Shown piece after piece: positions 27,548 through 38,318 of a stretch of DNA of 64,000 nt. The translations under genes were made by a program, and so were the position numbers. The DNA is taken from contig NZ_FXTJ01000003.1 of assembly GCF_900182545.1 (NCBI RefSeq), positions 310,001 through 374,000 on the forward strand, written 5' to 3'. The notes under the pieces were generated by a model. It ran no database searches and had not been told where the DNA came from. It saw only the letters and a program-made list of their open reading frames with translations. The stretch comes from Geodermatophilus aquaeductus. GTDB taxonomy: Bacteria; Actinomycetota; Actinomycetes; Mycobacteriales; Geodermatophilaceae. Every line of letters starts with the position of its first letter. Within the stretch, counting starts at the first letter, position 1.

Positions 27548-29464
27548 ATGCCGACCTCCGTCACCATGCCCGCCCTGGGCGAGAGCGTCACCGAGGGCAC
27601 GGTCACCCGATGGTTGAAGCAGGAGGGTGAGCAGGTCGAGGTCGACGAGCCACTCCTCGAGGTCTCGACAGACAAGGTCGACACCGAGATCCCCTCGCCC
27701 GCCGCGGGTGTCCTCACCAAGATCCTCGTGTCCGAGGACGAGACCGTCGAGGTCGGCGCCGAGCTCGCGGTGATCGGCGGGGACGGCGACGGCGGGGGCG
27801 CGGGCGCACCCGCGTCGGCCGACGACGCCACCACCCCGCAGACGCCGGCCGAGCAGGTGGAGGACGCCGGCCCCGGCCCGTCCGAGGAGCCGGCGCCCGC
27901 GCCGGCCGCCGAGGCCCCCGCCCCGGCCTCCGACGGCCAGGGCGACGGCCAGGGCGGCGGCCAGGGCGGCGGCCAGGGTGGTGGCGAGGGGACGCCGGTG
28001 ACCATGCCGGCGCTCGGCGAGAGCGTCACCGAGGGCACCGTCACCCGCTGGCTCAAGGCGGTCGGCGACGAGGTGACCGCGGACGAGCCGCTGCTCGAGG
28101 TCTCGACCGACAAGGTCGACACCGAGATCCCGGCGCCGGTGTCGGGGACCCTGCTGTCGATCACCGTGAACGAGGACGAGACGGTCGAGGTCGGCGCGCA
28201 GCTGGCCGTGATCGGCAGCGGTGCGGCCGGCGGCGGTGCGCCCGCTCCGGCCCCGGCTCCGCAGCAGGCCCCCGCTCCCGAGCCGGCCCCGGCTCCCGCT
28301 CCGGCCCCGGCTCCGCGCCAGGAGCAGCCCGCGGCCCAGCCCCCCGGCGCCCCGCCGGCGGTGCCCGCGGGCGCCGACTACGGCTCCGGCGAGGCCGAGA
28401 CCGTCCGCGCGCAGCAGACCCAGCAGCCCTCCCAGCCCTCGCCGGCCCAGGCGTCCGCCCCGGCGCAGGCCCCGGCCCCGGCGCCGAGCGCCGCGCCGAC
28501 GGACGGCTCCGGCACCTACGTGACGCCGCTGGTCCGCCGCCTGGCCGCCGAGCACGGCGTCGACCTGTCGAGCGTCACCGGCACCGGGGTCGGCGGGCGG
28601 ATCCGCAAGCAGGACGTCCTCGCCGCCGCCGAGTCCGCCGCGCCGGCCGCCGCACCGGCTCCGGCCGCCGCTGCCGCACCGGCTGCGAGCGCCGGTCGTC
28701 CCGCGACGCCGTCGCCGGCTGCCCAGCCCGACACGTCGCTGCGCGGCCGCACGGAGAAGATGTCCCGCCTGCGCGGGGTCATCGCACGGCGGATGGTCGA
28801 GTCCCTGGCCATCAGCGCGCAGCTGACCACGGTGGTCGAGGTCGACGTCACCCGGATCGCCAAGCTGCGGGACCGGGCCAAGCGCGACTTCGAGGCCCGC
28901 GAGGGCGTCAAGCTGTCCTTCCTGCCGTTCTTCGCGAAGGCGGCCGTCGAGGCGCTCAAGGCCCACCCGGCCGTGAACTCCTCGGTGGACATGGAGGCCG
29001 GCACGGTCACCTACCACGACGCGGAGAACCTCGGCGTCGCGGTGGACACCGAGCGCGGCCTGCTCGTGCCGGTCATCCACGGCGCCGGTGACCTGAGCAT
29101 CGGCGGGCTGGCCCGCAAGATCTCCGACCTGGCCGAGCGCACGCGGCTGAACAAGGTGACGCCGGACGAGCTCGGCGGCGGCACCTTCACGCTGACCAAC
29201 ACCGGCAGCCGGGGCGCCCTGTTCGACACCCCGATCATCAACCAGCCGCAGGTGGCGATCCTGGGCACCGGCACGGTCGTCAAGCGGCCGGTCGTGGTCC
29301 AGGACCCCGACCTCGGCGAGGTCATCGCGGTGCGGTCGATGGTCTACCTGGCCCTCACCTACGACCACCGGATCGTCGACGGCGCCGACGCCGCGCGCTT
29401 CCTCGGCACGGTGAAGGAGCGGCTCGAGGCCGGACAGTTCGAGGGCGAGCTCGGCCTCGGCTGA
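27548..29464 (+). CDS. sucB: 2-oxoglutarate dehydrogenase E2, dihydrolipoamide acyltransferase with two lipoyl domains
   Basis: 638 residues. Two lipoyl domains (about 3-77 and 150-225) each carry STDKVDTE with the lipoylated Lys at 43 and 189. Pro/Ala/Gln linkers separate them; the first contains a run of GQGGG repeats. A peripheral-subunit-binding domain ([19 protein letters not shown], about 330-365) precedes the catalytic core with active-site HRIVDG (His607, Asp611). Actinobacteria use such an E2 in the pyruvate/2-oxoglutarate supercomplex. The neighbouring lpdA supplies E3, and lipA and lipB in this window make its cofactor. Confidence 0.94.
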   Translation: MPTSVTMPALGESVTEGTVTRWLKQEGEQVEVDEPLLEVSTDKVDTEIPSPAAGVLTKILVSEDETVEVGAELAVIGGDGDGGGAGAPASADDATTPQTPAEQVEDAGPGPSEEPAPAPAAEAPAPASDGQGDGQGGGQGGGQGGGEGTPVTMPALGESVTEGTVTRWLKAVGDEVTADEPLLEVSTDKVDTEIPAPVSGTLLSITVNEDETVEVGAQLAVIGSGAAGGGAPAPAPAPQQAPAPEPAPAPAPAPAPRQEQPAAQPPGAPPAVPAGADYGSGEAETVRAQQTQQPSQPSPAQASAPAQAPAPAPSAAPTDGSGTYVTPLVRRLAAEHGVDLSSVTGTGVGGRIRKQDVLAAAESAAPAAAPAPAAAAAPAASAGRPATPSPAAQPDTSLRGRTEKMSRLRGVIARRMVESLAISAQLTTVVEVDVTRIAKLRDRAKRDFEAREGVKLSFLPFFAKAAVEALKAHPAVNSSVDMEAGTVTYHDAENLGVAVDTERGLLVPVIHGAGDLSIGGLARKISDLAERTRLNKVTPDELGGGTFTLTNTGSRGALFDTPIINQPQVAILGTGTVVKRPVVVQDPDLGEVIAVRSMVYLALTYDHRIVDGADAARFLGTVKERLEAGQFEGELGLG

Positions 29465-29475
29465 CGTCCCCCGAT

Positions 29476-29503
29476 CGGGCCCCGGCGCGTGCGCCGGGGC
29501 CCG
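29476..29503 (+). terminator. Terminator after sucB
   Basis: CGGGCCCCGGCGC paired with its perfect complement around a GT loop, 12 nt after the sucB stop. Confidence 0.82.
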
Positions 29504-29536
29504 ACGTCGTACTGGGCAGGGGGAACGAGGAGGGTC

Positions 29537-30448
29537 ATGAAGATCGCGGTCACCGGGGCCTCCGGCCTCGTCGGGTCGACGCTGGTCCCGGCGCTGCAGG
29601 CCGACGGCCACGAGGTGATCCGGCTGGTCCGCCGCACCCCCCGCACCGCCGACGAGCACCGCTGGGATCCCCAGCACCGGCGGATCGACCCGACCCTGCT
29701 GCTCGACGTCGACGCGGTCGTGAACCTCGCCGGCACGCCGATCCGGCCGCGACCGTTCACCGAGGCCTACCGGCGCGACGTGCTGACCAGCCGGGTCGAC
29801 AGCACCACCACGATCAGCGAGGCCCTGGCCGCCGCGGCCGCCGCGGACCCCTCGCGCCGGCGGGTGCTGGTGTCGGCGTCGGCGGTCGGCTACTACGGCG
29901 ACACCGGCGACCGGGTCACCGAGGAGGACGCCCCGCCCGGGGACGACTTCCTGGCCCGTGTCTGCGTCCAGTGGGAGGAGGCCACCCGCCCCGCCTCCGC
30001 CGCCGGCATCCGGGTGGTCACCGTGCGGACCGGCCTGGTCATCGGCCGGGGCGCGATGCTGGTGCGGATCCTCGGCACGGTCTTCCGGTTCGGCCTCGGC
30101 GGCCGGATGGGGTCGGGGCGGCAGTTCTGGCCCTGGATCAGCCTGGCCGACGAGATCGGCGCCATCCGGTTCCTGCTGACCGCCGACGACGTGTCCGGCC
30201 CGGTGAACCTGACCGGGCCCGACCCGGTGCGCAACAGCGAGTTCGTGCGCGACCTCGCCCGCGCCGTCCGGCGCCCGGCGGTGCTGCCCGTGCCCGGTCC
30301 GGCGATCCGGCTGGCCCTCGGCGAGTTCGGGCGCTCCAGCGTCCTGGCCGGGCAGCGGGCCGTCCCGGCGCGGCTGCAGGCCGCGGGCTACCGGTTCCGT
30401 CACGGCGACCTCCCGTCCGCGCTGCAGGAGGCGCTGGGCCGCGGCTGA
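29537..30448 (+). CDS. TIGR01777-family NAD(P)-binding epimerase-like oxidoreductase
   Basis: 303 residues. Rossmann GASGLVGSTLV at the N-terminus, VVNLAGTPI, SASAVGYYGDTGD with the YxxxK-type region diverged as in this family, and PWISLADEIGAI in the middle, all typical of TIGR01777 (YfcH-like) proteins. Substrate unknown. GAGGAGGG precedes the ATG. It lies alone between sucB and the convergent kinase gene. Confidence 0.9.
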   Translation: MKIAVTGASGLVGSTLVPALQADGHEVIRLVRRTPRTADEHRWDPQHRRIDPTLLLDVDAVVNLAGTPIRPRPFTEAYRRDVLTSRVDSTTTISEALAAAAAADPSRRRVLVSASAVGYYGDTGDRVTEEDAPPGDDFLARVCVQWEEATRPASAAGIRVVTVRTGLVIGRGAMLVRILGTVFRFGLGGRMGSGRQFWPWISLADEIGAIRFLLTADDVSGPVNLTGPDPVRNSEFVRDLARAVRRPAVLPVPGPAIRLALGEFGRSSVLAGQRAVPARLQAAGYRFRHGDLPSALQEALGRG

Positions 30449-30461
30449 TCCCGCACCGGCC

Positions 30462-32123
30462 TCACGCCAGCCGTCCCGCGGTCCCGATCCGCCATCCGTC
30501 GGGCCCGGGCACGAGGACCATCGCCACCGCGACCTCGCCGCGGCCGGGCTCGGTGCGCAGCGGCGGGCCGTCCGGTGCCGACGCGGACACGACCGCGCAG
30601 TCCGGCCTGCTGTCGACCACCCGCAGCTGCACCGTCCCGTCGTCGGCCGGCCCGGCGGTCACCGTCACCCCGGACACGGACGGGGCGAAACCGCGCAGCA
30701 CCTCGCCGGCCGCGCCGAGGGCCTGCAGGTAGGCGCGGTCGGCGGCCAGCAGCGGACTGCCGGCCGCGTAGACCTCCTCGAGCAGCGCGGGGTCCCCGGT
30801 CGTGAAGGCGCTCGCACGCCGCGCGTAGAGCTCCGTGAGGACGGCGGTCCAGTCGACCTCAGCGGTCGGGGCAGCGGTCGGCGGGGCCGGCTGCGGCCGC
30901 GCGGTCGGGGTGGCCACGGGGTCCGCGGTCTCGGCGGGCGGCACGGAGGACGCGGGTGGCGCGGTCGCGGCTGCAGCGTCCGTCGCCGCCGGCACGGCTC
31001 CCCCGCCCGGACCGGAGCGCGTCAGCGCCAGCCCGAGCGCCACCGCGCCGAGCACCAGGGCCACCACCCCGATCGCCGCGGCGGCCCGCCGCGCCAGGAG
31101 CCCGGTCGGTCCCCACGACCGCTCACGGCGGGTGCGCACCTCGGGAGGCGCCTCGCGGCGGTGCCGCGCGGGCACCTGGTGGGTGAGCTCGGTCCGCGGT
31201 CCCCGGCCGGTCCGGGCGAGGTCGGCGTCGGGGATCCCCGCGGTGGGCAGCCGTACGGGCTCGGGCCGGCAGGCGTGCCGCAGGTCCAGGGCGAAGGCCG
31301 CGGCCGACCCCCGGGCGTGCGGATCGGCCGCCAGCCCCCGGGCGACCACCTCGAGCAACGCCGGCGGCGTGCCGGGCGCCAGCTCGGCGAGGTCGGGCAG
31401 CTCCCCCGTGGCGGCGACGGCGAGCGTGTCGGCCGGCGTCGCGGCGTTCCACGGCGGGACGCCGGTCAGCGCGTGGAAGGCCGCCGCCGCGACGCCGAAC
31501 ACGTCGGAGGCCGGACCCGGCGCGCCGCCACGCGCGACGGCGGGGTCGACGTAGGGGGGCGTCACCTCGCCGGCGGCGTCCTCGCCCAGCACCCGCGCGA
31601 CGCCGAGGTCGGTGAGCACGGGCCGGCCCTCGGCGGTGAAGACGACGTTGCCCGGCGAGAGGTCGCCGTGCACCACGCCCTGCTCGTGCGCGCACGCCAG
31701 GGCCGCGGCCACCGGGGCCAGCGCGGTCACCACCTCCCCGGGACGCAGCCGCCCGCGCCGGGCCAGCAGCGCCGCCAGGCTGCCGCCCTCGAGCAGGTCG
31801 AGCACGAGGGCGACGCGGGCCGGGCCGCCGCGCCGGGGCTGGTGCACCACCTCGTGCAGCCGGACGAGGTGGGGGTGGTCGAGGGCGCCGAGGAGGGCCG
31901 CCTCGCGCGCCTGCCGCTCGCCGTCCCCGGCGACGAGCACCTTGACGGCGACCGGCGGCCCGCCGTCGCGCGGCCGGGCCCGCCAGACCTCGCCGGACCC
32001 GCCGCGGCCGAGCAGCCGCTCGAGCCGGTAGCCGGGCACCGCGGGCGCCTCCGGGGCGACGACGGAGGAGGCGTCGGAGGAGTCGCCCGGAGGCGTGTCG
32101 CCGGGATCGGGAAGGGCAGCCAC
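30462..32123 (-). CDS. Membrane-anchored Ser/Thr protein kinase with extracytoplasmic domain
   Basis: 553 residues. Kinase domain about 31-290: glycine loop LGRGGSGEVWRA, Lys61 (AVKVL), Glu74, catalytic loop VHGDLSPGN (Asp154, Asn159) and Mg-binding DLG in place of DFG. The Arg of HRD is Gly, so control by activation-loop phosphorylation is probably unlike that of RD kinases. A juxtamembrane Arg-rich stretch, one membrane helix (about 333-355) and a Pro/Ala/Thr linker lead to an outside domain of about 120 residues that is not PASTA. The GTG is 7 nt after TACGGT (32131-32136). Divergent from the FAD oxidoreductase. Confidence 0.9.
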   Translation of the reverse strand: MAALPDPGDTPPGDSSDASSVVAPEAPAVPGYRLERLLGRGGSGEVWRARPRDGGPPVAVKVLVAGDGERQAREAALLGALDHPHLVRLHEVVHQPRRGGPARVALVLDLLEGGSLAALLARRGRLRPGEVVTALAPVAAALACAHEQGVVHGDLSPGNVVFTAEGRPVLTDLGVARVLGEDAAGEVTPPYVDPAVARGGAPGPASDVFGVAAAAFHALTGVPPWNAATPADTLAVAATGELPDLAELAPGTPPALLEVVARGLAADPHARGSAAAFALDLRHACRPEPVRLPTAGIPDADLARTGRGPRTELTHQVPARHRREAPPEVRTRRERSWGPTGLLARRAAAAIGVVALVLGAVALGLALTRSGPGGGAVPAATDAAAATAPPASSVPPAETADPVATPTARPQPAPPTAAPTAEVDWTAVLTELYARRASAFTTGDPALLEEVYAAGSPLLAADRAYLQALGAAGEVLRGFAPSVSGVTVTAGPADDGTVQLRVVDSRPDCAVVSASAPDGPPLRTEPGRGEVAVAMVLVPGPDGWRIGTAGRLA

Positions 32124-32242
32124 GGCGGGGACCGTAAGCGCGACGGCCCAATCGGCGCTCCGGCCGTCCACAGGCCCGGGAGGCGTCCACAGGCCGGATC
32201 CCGGACGGGTGAGCGCGGCCGTCTGCGCCTAGGTTCGGAGCC

Positions 32243-33502
32243 ATGCCGCTGCCCGCCCGTGCCGAGGTCGTCGTCGTCGGAGCGGGCTTGGCCGGGCTCT
32301 CGGTGGCCACCCGGCTGGTCGCCGCAGGGTGCGACGTGCACGTCCTGGAGGCCTCCGCGCACGCGGGCGGACGGCTGGCCACCGAGCGGGTCGACGGCTT
32401 CGTCGTCGACCGGGGCTTCCAGGTGTTCAACACCGGCTACCCGCGCGCCGCCGACCTCGACCTGCCCGCCCTCGACCTCGGGTTCTTCACGCCGGGAGCC
32501 GTGGTGCGGGTCGGGGACCGGGCCCACCGGGTAGCCGACCCCCGCCGCCGGCCCTCGGCGCTGGCGGACACCCTCCGCGCACCGCTCGGCTCCCTGCCGC
32601 ACAAGGTCGCGATCGCCGCCTTCTCGGCCCGGGCCGGTTACTGGCCGGTCTCCCGACTGCTGGACGCCCGCGAGACCTCGGCCGCCGTCCACCTGCAGCA
32701 GGCCGGCGTCGGGGAGGTGGCCCTGGAGCGCTTCTTCGGCCCGTTCCTCGCCGGCGTGCTGCTCGAGGACCGGCTCGAGACCTCCAGCCGCTACCTCGAC
32801 CTGCTCTGGCGCAGCTTCGCCCGCGGCGGGACGGCCCTGCCTGCGCGGGGCATCCAGGCGATCGGTGAGCAGCTGGCCGCGCGGGTCGGCGAGGACCGCG
32901 TCCACCACCACGTGCGCGTGACCGCGGTGTCCGGGACCTCGGTCGACAGCGACGCCGGCCGGATCCGCGCCGACGCCGTCGTCGTGGCCACCGATCCCGA
33001 CACGGCCGCCGGCCTCGTCCCCGCCGTCGAGGCCGCGGCTCCCCGGCAGGTGACGACGCACTACCACGTGCTGCCCGCCTCGCCCTGGACCGAGCCGCTC
33101 ATCGTCCTCGGGACGCCGGGCGGGCAGCTGGTCAACAGCGTGGTCCTCAGCGACGCCCAGCCGGCCTACTCCCCCGACGGCCGTGCCCTGGTCGCCAGCA
33201 ACACCCTCGCCCCGACGCGGGCGGCCGAGGTGCGCGACGAGGTGGCCCGGCTGCACGACGTCGCGGCGGGCGACCTCGAGCACCTGGCCACGGTGACCGT
33301 GACCGGCGCGCAACCGGCCGCGCTGCCCCCGCTGCGGCACCGCCGCCCGGTCGACCTCGGCGGAGGCCTCTACGTGTGCGGCGACCACCGGGACACCCCG
33401 TCGATCCAGGGGGCCATGGCCAGCGGCCGGCGGACCGCGGCGGCCGTGCTGGACGCGTTGCAGTCCACCGCCCAGCCCCACGGCCGGGCGGGCGCCGCCT
33501 GA
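32243..33502 (+). CDS. FAD-dependent amine-oxidase/phytoene-desaturase-like oxidoreductase
   Basis: 419 residues. N-terminal dinucleotide fold VVVVGAGLAGLSVA, then AHAGGRLATERVDGF, and a C-terminal FAD-contact GLYVCGDHRDTPSIQGAMASG. This is the NAD(P)/FAD-dependent oxidoreductase type with a protoporphyrinogen-oxidase-like layout; substrate unknown. The ATG is 7 nt after TAGGTT (32230-32235). Its stop overlaps the start of the peptidase E gene (TGATG). Confidence 0.88.
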   Translation: MPLPARAEVVVVGAGLAGLSVATRLVAAGCDVHVLEASAHAGGRLATERVDGFVVDRGFQVFNTGYPRAADLDLPALDLGFFTPGAVVRVGDRAHRVADPRRRPSALADTLRAPLGSLPHKVAIAAFSARAGYWPVSRLLDARETSAAVHLQQAGVGEVALERFFGPFLAGVLLEDRLETSSRYLDLLWRSFARGGTALPARGIQAIGEQLAARVGEDRVHHHVRVTAVSGTSVDSDAGRIRADAVVVATDPDTAAGLVPAVEAAAPRQVTTHYHVLPASPWTEPLIVLGTPGGQLVNSVVLSDAQPAYSPDGRALVASNTLAPTRAAEVRDEVARLHDVAAGDLEHLATVTVTGAQPAALPPLRHRRPVDLGGGLYVCGDHRDTPSIQGAMASGRRTAAAVLDALQSTAQPHGRAGAA

Positions 33503-34236
33503 TGCCCGCGACCGTGCCGACGATCCTCGCCACCAGCATCGGCTTCGACTCCCGGGGACGCGGCCCGTACGACTGGGCTCCGGGACCGGTGTTCGACCTC
33601 GCCGCCGAGCTCGCCGGAGCGCCCGCGGAGCCCCGGCTGTGCCACCTCGGCACCGCCACCGGTGACGACCCGGCCCGCATCGCCGGGGTCTACGGCGCGT
33701 TCGCGGGCAGCCGCGCGCGGGTCAGCCACCTGAGCCTGTTCCCGATGCCGACCGTCCCCGACGTGCGGGCCCACCTGCTCGCGCAGGACGTCATCTGGGT
33801 CGGCGGCGGGAGCGTCGCCAACCTGCTCGCCGTCTGGCGTGTGCACGGCCTCGACGAGGTCCTCGCCGAGTGCTGGCGCGCCGGGGTGGTGCTCGGCGGG
33901 GTGTCGGCCGGCTCGCTGTGCTGGCACGTCGGCGGCACCACCGACTCCTACGGCCCCGACCTGCGGCCGGTCACTAACGGGCTGGGGCTGATCCCCACCT
34001 CCAACGGCGTCCACCACGACTCCGAGGAACAGCGCCGGCCGCTCTACCAGCGCCTGGTCGCCGACGGCACGCTGCCCGCCGGTCACGCCACGGACGACGG
34101 CGTGGGCCTGGTCTACCGCGGCACCGCGCTGGCCGAGGTCGTCGCCGACCGGCCGGGCAAGGCGGCCTACCGCGTCGAGCGCGGTCCCGACGGCACCGCC
34201 GTCGAGACCCGCATCGAGCCCCGGCGGCTGCGGTGA
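33502..34236 (+). CDS. Peptidase E-like serine peptidase (S51)
   Basis: 244 residues. The nucleophile elbow [10 protein letters not shown] and the upstream [13 protein letters not shown] match the S51 family (dipeptidase E/cyanophycinase class I amidotransferase-like fold). The C-terminal part contains [13 protein letters not shown]. Cleaves Asp-X dipeptides in characterised members. Coupled to the oxidoreductase by a one-base stop/start overlap. Confidence 0.88.
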   Translation: MPATVPTILATSIGFDSRGRGPYDWAPGPVFDLAAELAGAPAEPRLCHLGTATGDDPARIAGVYGAFAGSRARVSHLSLFPMPTVPDVRAHLLAQDVIWVGGGSVANLLAVWRVHGLDEVLAECWRAGVVLGGVSAGSLCWHVGGTTDSYGPDLRPVTNGLGLIPTSNGVHHDSEEQRRPLYQRLVADGTLPAGHATDDGVGLVYRGTALAEVVADRPGKAAYRVERGPDGTAVETRIEPRRLR

Positions 34237-34258
34237 GGACCGGCCTAGGCTGGGCACC

Positions 34259-34918
34259 GTGACCGAGTTGCGCGTCGTCCGGGCCGGCACCGTCCCCTAC
34301 GAGGAGGCGTGGGCGCGCCAGCGGGAGATCCACGCCGCCCGCGTCGCCGGCGAGGGGCCGGACACCCTGCTGCTGCTCGAGCACCCGTCGGTCTACACCG
34401 CCGGCCGGCGCACCGAGCCGCACGAGCGCCCGTTCGACGGCACACCGGTCGTCGACGTCGACCGCGGCGGCAAGATCACCTGGCACGGGCCCGGGCAGCT
34501 GGTGGGCTACCCGATCGTCGCGTTGCCCGACCCGGTCGACGTCGTCGCGCACGTGCGCCGGCTCGAGGACGCGCTCATGCAGGTGTGCGGCTCGCTCGGC
34601 GTGGAGACGGTGCGCGTCGAGGGCCGCAGCGGCGTGTGGCTGCCCGCCGACGCCCCCGGACCGGACAGCCGGTTCCGGCCGGAGCGCAAGATCGCCGCCA
34701 TCGGCGTACGCGTCGCCCGCGGCGTGACGATGCACGGCTTCGCGCTCAACTGCGATCCCGACCTCGCTGCGTTCGGCGCGATCGTGCCCTGCGGCATCGT
34801 CGACGCCGGGGTCACCTCGCTGTCGGCGGAACTGGGCCGCGACGTCCCCGTCCCCGAGATTGTCGACGCGGTCGAGGCCGCGATGCGCCGCGTGCTCACC
34901 CTCACGCCGGCCGTCTGA
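34259..34918 (+). CDS. lipB: Octanoyl-[acyl carrier protein]:protein N-octanoyltransferase
   Basis: 219 residues. It moves octanoate from ACP to lipoyl domains, the first step of lipoate synthesis. [32 protein letters not shown] and the catalytic Cys in [13 protein letters not shown] with Lys in RKIAAIGVR are present. The GTG is 7 nt after TAGGCT (34246-34251). lipA, which inserts the sulfurs, is 7 kb downstream; SucB is a likely substrate. Confidence 0.95.
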   Translation: MTELRVVRAGTVPYEEAWARQREIHAARVAGEGPDTLLLLEHPSVYTAGRRTEPHERPFDGTPVVDVDRGGKITWHGPGQLVGYPIVALPDPVDVVAHVRRLEDALMQVCGSLGVETVRVEGRSGVWLPADAPGPDSRFRPERKIAAIGVRVARGVTMHGFALNCDPDLAAFGAIVPCGIVDAGVTSLSAELGRDVPVPEIVDAVEAAMRRVLTLTPAV

Positions 34919-34921
34919 TCC

Positions 34922-35305
34922 GTGGCCGACCTGCCGCACAGCACCTACGTCAGCCTGACCACCTTCCGCCGCACCGGGCAGCCGGTGCCCACGCCGGTGT
35001 GGGCCGCACCCGACGGCGAGGACCTCGTGGTGTGGACCCGCGCGGACTCCGGGAAGGTCAAGCGGCTGCGGCACACCGCGCGGGTCACCGTGGCGCCCTG
35101 CGACGTCCGCGGCCGGGTGCGGGGACCCGCCGTCGAGGCGACCGCCGGGTTCGTCGACCGCGCCGACCGGCCGCAGGCGCTGGCCGCACTCCGCCGCGCC
35201 TACGGGTGGCGCTTCCAGGCCGGCTACGTCACCTCGCGGCTGTGGACCCGCCTGACGGAGCCGGGCACCGAGCGCCACGAGCTGCTGCGGATCCGCCCCT
35301 CCTGA
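34922..35305 (+). CDS. PPOX-class F420-dependent oxidoreductase
   Basis: 127 residues, a split beta-barrel of the pyridoxamine-phosphate-oxidase-like type: YVSLTTFRRTGQPVPTPVW, VWTRADSGKVKRLRHTARVTVAPCDVRG (given in part) and a C-terminal helix. Members in actinobacteria use F420. The GTG starts 3 nt after the lipB stop, so it is probably co-transcribed. Convergent with leuS. Confidence 0.85.
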   Translation: MADLPHSTYVSLTTFRRTGQPVPTPVWAAPDGEDLVVWTRADSGKVKRLRHTARVTVAPCDVRGRVRGPAVEATAGFVDRADRPQALAALRRAYGWRFQAGYVTSRLWTRLTEPGTERHELLRIRPS

Positions 35306-35326
35306 CCCGCGGGGCCAGGAGGGGCG
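35294..35326. terminator. Bidirectional terminator between the PPOX gene and leuS
   Basis: CGCCCCTCCTG (35294-35304) pairs with CAGGAGGGGCG (35316-35326). The left arm overlaps the last codons of the PPOX gene; leuS ends 7 nt further on. Confidence 0.78.
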
Positions 35327-35332
35327 GCCGCG

Positions 35333-38224
35333 TCAGCCGACGACGAAGTTGACCAGCCGCCCGGGCACCGCGACGACGCGCCGCACCGTCTTGCCGGCCA
35401 GCTGCGCGGCGACCCGCTCGTCCTCGCGCGCCGCCGCCTCGAGGGCCGCGGCGTCGGCGTCGGCCGGCACGGTCACCTGCGCGCGCACCTTGCCGTTGAC
35501 CTGCACGGCGACCTGCACGGTGTCCTCGACCAGCCACCGCTCGTCGGCCACCGGGAACGGCGCCCACGCCACGGACTCCTCGTGCCCCAGCCGCGCCCAC
35601 AGCTCCTCGGCCAGGTGCGGGGCCAGCGGCGCCACCAGCAGCACCAGCGGCTCGGCCACCGACCGCGGCACGGGTGAGTCGGCGCCGTAGGCCGCGGTCA
35701 GCGCGTTGGTCAGCTCGGCGATCCGGGCGATCGCCACGTTGAACCGCAGCGTCGCCATGCCGTCGCGCACGCCGGCGATCGCCTTGTGCAGCGCCCGCTG
35801 GACGTCGTCGGACGGGGTGGCGTCGCCGGCGCGGACCGCGCCGGACTGCTCGTCGACGACGACCCGCCAGATCCGCTGCAGCAGCCGCTGCGAGCCGACC
35901 ACGGCCTTGGTGTCCCACGGCCGCGACTGCTCCAGCGGCCCGGTCGACATCTCGTAGACCCGGAAGGTGTCGGCCCCGTACGCGCCGATCATCTCGTCGG
36001 GCGTGACCATGTTCTTCAGGGACTTGCCGATCTTCCCGTACTCGCGGTTGACCGGCTTGCCCTCGTAGAGGAACCGCCCGTCCTCCTCGACCACGTCGGC
36101 GGCGGGCACGTAGAAGCCGCGCTCGTCGGTGTAGGCGTAGGCCGAGATGTAGCCCTGGTTGACCAGCCGCCGGAACGGCTCCTCGCTGGACACGTAGCCC
36201 AGGTCGTGCAGCACCTTGTGCCAGAACCGGGCGTAGAGCAGGTGCAGGACCGCGTGCTCCATGCCGCCGACGTAGAGGTCCACGCCGCCGACGTCGCCGG
36301 GCGTCCGCGGGCCCAGCCAGTAGCGCTCCAGCTCCGGGTCGACCAGCTGTGCGTCGTCGGCGGGGTCCAGGTAGCGCAGGTAGTACCAGCACGAGCCTGC
36401 CCAGTTGGGCATCGTGTTGGTCTCGCGGCGGTAGGGCTTCACGCCGTCGCCCAGGTCGAGCTCGACGGTCGTCCACTCGGCCACCCGCGACAGCGGCGGC
36501 TCGGGCGCGGACGTGGCGTCGTCGTCGGCGAAGGTCTTCGGCGAGTAGTCGTCGACGTCGGGCAGCAGCACCGGCAGCAGCGACTCGGGCACCGCACGCG
36601 GCAGGCCGTCGGCGTCGTACACGATCGGGAACGGCTCGCCCCAGTAGCGCTGCCGGCTGAACAGCCAGTCGCGCAGCTTGTAGGTGGTCGTGGCCTCGCC
36701 GTGCCCGCTGGCCACCAGCCACTCGGTCACCCGCGCGATGGCGGCGGCCTTGTCGGTCAGCCCGTCCAGCGACACGTGCTCGTTCGACGAGTTGATCATC
36801 GGGCCGCTGCCGGTGTACGCGCCGCCGTCGAAGTCGGCGGGCGGCTGCACGGTGCGCACCACCGGCAGGCCGAAGACCTGCGCGAACTCCCAATCGCGGG
36901 TGTCCTCGCCGGGGACGGCCATGATCGCGCCGGTGCCGTAGCCGGTCAGCACGTAGTCGGCGATGAACACCGGCAGCTCGACGCCGGTGACCGGGTTGGT
37001 GGCGGTGACGCCCAGCCAGACGCCGGTCTTCTCCCGGCTCTCGTTCTGCCGGTCGAGCTCCGAGCGCCGCGAGGCCTGCCGCTGGTAGGCCTCGACGGCC
37101 TCCCGCGGGGTCGTCGCGCCGGCGGTCCAGCGCGGGTCGGTGCCGTCGGGCCACACGTCGGCGGTCAACTCGGCGACCATCGGGTGCTCCGGCGCCAGCA
37201 CCATGTACGTGGCGCCGAACAGCGTGTCCGGGCGGGTGGTGAAGACCTCGATGGTCTCGTCGCCGCAGCTGAAGCCGATCCGCGCGCCGGTCGAGCGGCC
37301 GATCCAGTTGCGCTGCATCTGCTTGACCGAGTCCGACCAGTCCAGCCGGTCGAGGTCGGCCAGCAGCCGCTCGGAGTAGGCGGCGATCCGCATCATCCAC
37401 TGGGTCAGCGGGCGCCGGAACACCGGGAAGTTGCCGCGCTCGGAGCGGCCGTCGGGGGTGACCTCCTCGTTGGAGAGCACCGTGCCCAGGCCCGGGCACC
37501 AGTTGACCGGCGCCTCGTGCAGGTAGGCCAGCCGGTGGGCGTCGACGACCTTCCGCTTGTCGACGTCGGACAGCTCCGCCCACGGCCGCCCCGAGGGGTT
37601 GGTGCCCGGCGCGGGCTCGCGGGTTCCGGCGTCCAGCTCGGCCACCAGCTCCTCGACGGGGCGGGCGCGGCCGGACTCCTCGTCGAACCAGGCACCGAAG
37701 ATCTTCAGGAAGATCCACTGGGTCCACTTGTAGTAGCCCGGGTCGATCGTGGCGAAGGTGCGGCGCTCGTCGTGGTCCACGCCCAGCCGGCGCAGCTGCG
37801 CCCGGATCGCCGCGATGTTGGCCTCGGTGGTGATCCGCGGGTGCTGCCCGGTCTGCACGGCGTACTGCTCGGCGGGCAGGCCGAAGGCGTCGTAGCCCAT
37901 CGGGTGCAGCACGTTGTCGCCGTCCATGCGGCGGAACCGGCTGGTGACGTCGGTGCCCAGGTAGCCCAGGGGGTGCCCGACGTGCAGGCCCGCACCCGAG
38001 GGGTACGGGAACATGTCCATGATGAAGGTCTTGGGCCGGTCGGCGACCCGGTCGAAGCCGGCGGAGAGCCGGCCCACGGGGTTGGGCGTGTGGAAGGTCC
38101 CCTCGCGCTCCCACCGGTCCTGCCACTCCAGCTCGATCCGCTGGGCCAGGGCCGGGGTGTAGCGGTGCGGGGGGACGCCCTCCTCGGCCGGCTCGGTCGT
38201 GGGCTGGCTGGCCGTCTGGCTCAT
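35333..38224 (-). CDS. leuS: Leucyl-tRNA synthetase
   Basis: 963 residues. Class-I synthetase with the HIGH motif as HVGH (81-84, in [14 protein letters not shown]) and the KMSKS loop as IGKSLKN. The editing domain with [15 protein letters not shown] and the anticodon-binding and C-terminal domains are intact. The ATG is the first in frame after the attenuator-like leader (38260-38344), with GGGAGC upstream. Expression is likely set by leucyl-tRNA availability through that leader. Confidence 0.97.
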   Translation of the reverse strand: MSQTASQPTTEPAEEGVPPHRYTPALAQRIELEWQDRWEREGTFHTPNPVGRLSAGFDRVADRPKTFIMDMFPYPSGAGLHVGHPLGYLGTDVTSRFRRMDGDNVLHPMGYDAFGLPAEQYAVQTGQHPRITTEANIAAIRAQLRRLGVDHDERRTFATIDPGYYKWTQWIFLKIFGAWFDEESGRARPVEELVAELDAGTREPAPGTNPSGRPWAELSDVDKRKVVDAHRLAYLHEAPVNWCPGLGTVLSNEEVTPDGRSERGNFPVFRRPLTQWMMRIAAYSERLLADLDRLDWSDSVKQMQRNWIGRSTGARIGFSCGDETIEVFTTRPDTLFGATYMVLAPEHPMVAELTADVWPDGTDPRWTAGATTPREAVEAYQRQASRRSELDRQNESREKTGVWLGVTATNPVTGVELPVFIADYVLTGYGTGAIMAVPGEDTRDWEFAQVFGLPVVRTVQPPADFDGGAYTGSGPMINSSNEHVSLDGLTDKAAAIARVTEWLVASGHGEATTTYKLRDWLFSRQRYWGEPFPIVYDADGLPRAVPESLLPVLLPDVDDYSPKTFADDDATSAPEPPLSRVAEWTTVELDLGDGVKPYRRETNTMPNWAGSCWYYLRYLDPADDAQLVDPELERYWLGPRTPGDVGGVDLYVGGMEHAVLHLLYARFWHKVLHDLGYVSSEEPFRRLVNQGYISAYAYTDERGFYVPAADVVEEDGRFLYEGKPVNREYGKIGKSLKNMVTPDEMIGAYGADTFRVYEMSTGPLEQSRPWDTKAVVGSQRLLQRIWRVVVDEQSGAVRAGDATPSDDVQRALHKAIAGVRDGMATLRFNVAIARIAELTNALTAAYGADSPVPRSVAEPLVLLVAPLAPHLAEELWARLGHEESVAWAPFPVADERWLVEDTVQVAVQVNGKVRAQVTVPADADAAALEAAAREDERVAAQLAGKTVRRVVAVPGRLVNFVVG

Positions 38225-38259
38225 CGCGGTGCTCCCGGGGTCATCCGTCGGCGGACATG

Positions 38260-38285
38260 AAAAGACCCCTCACGCAGGAGGGGTC
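38260..38285 (-). terminator. Attenuator-type terminator in the leuS leader
   Basis: On the minus strand an 8-bp stem GACCCCTC/GAGGGGTC (38278-38285 with 38264-38271) and a six-base loop are followed directly by four Ts (38263-38260). It is 36 nt before the leuS ATG, so it must be read through for leuS to be expressed. Confidence 0.82.
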
Positions 38286-38318
38286 GCCGTGCTGCCTGAT
38301 CGGTCAGGTCAGCACGGC
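38286..38318 (-). promoter_or_regulatory. Strong RNA hairpin between the leader peptide and the attenuator terminator
   Basis: GCCGTGCTG (38310-38318 side on the RNA) pairs with CAGCACGGC, and the inner CCTGA/TCAGG pair closes a CCGA-type tetraloop, 14 bp in all with one bulge. It abuts the terminator stem without a gap and includes the leader stop codon. The 3' arm (CAGGCAGC) can also pair with the Leu-codon segment GCTGCTTCTG, so alternative folds exist. Confidence 0.7.

Noticed and set aside
24377-30403. 2,000-residue minus-strand frame
   Set aside because: It is the reverse of pepA, lpdA, sucB and the epimerase gene, whose domains are unmistakable; high-GC sequence gives such antisense frames.
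38241-38258. Mini-ORF ATG TCC GCC GAC GGA TGA downstream of the leuS attenuator
   Set aside because: Five codons without a ribosome site; regarded as chance.
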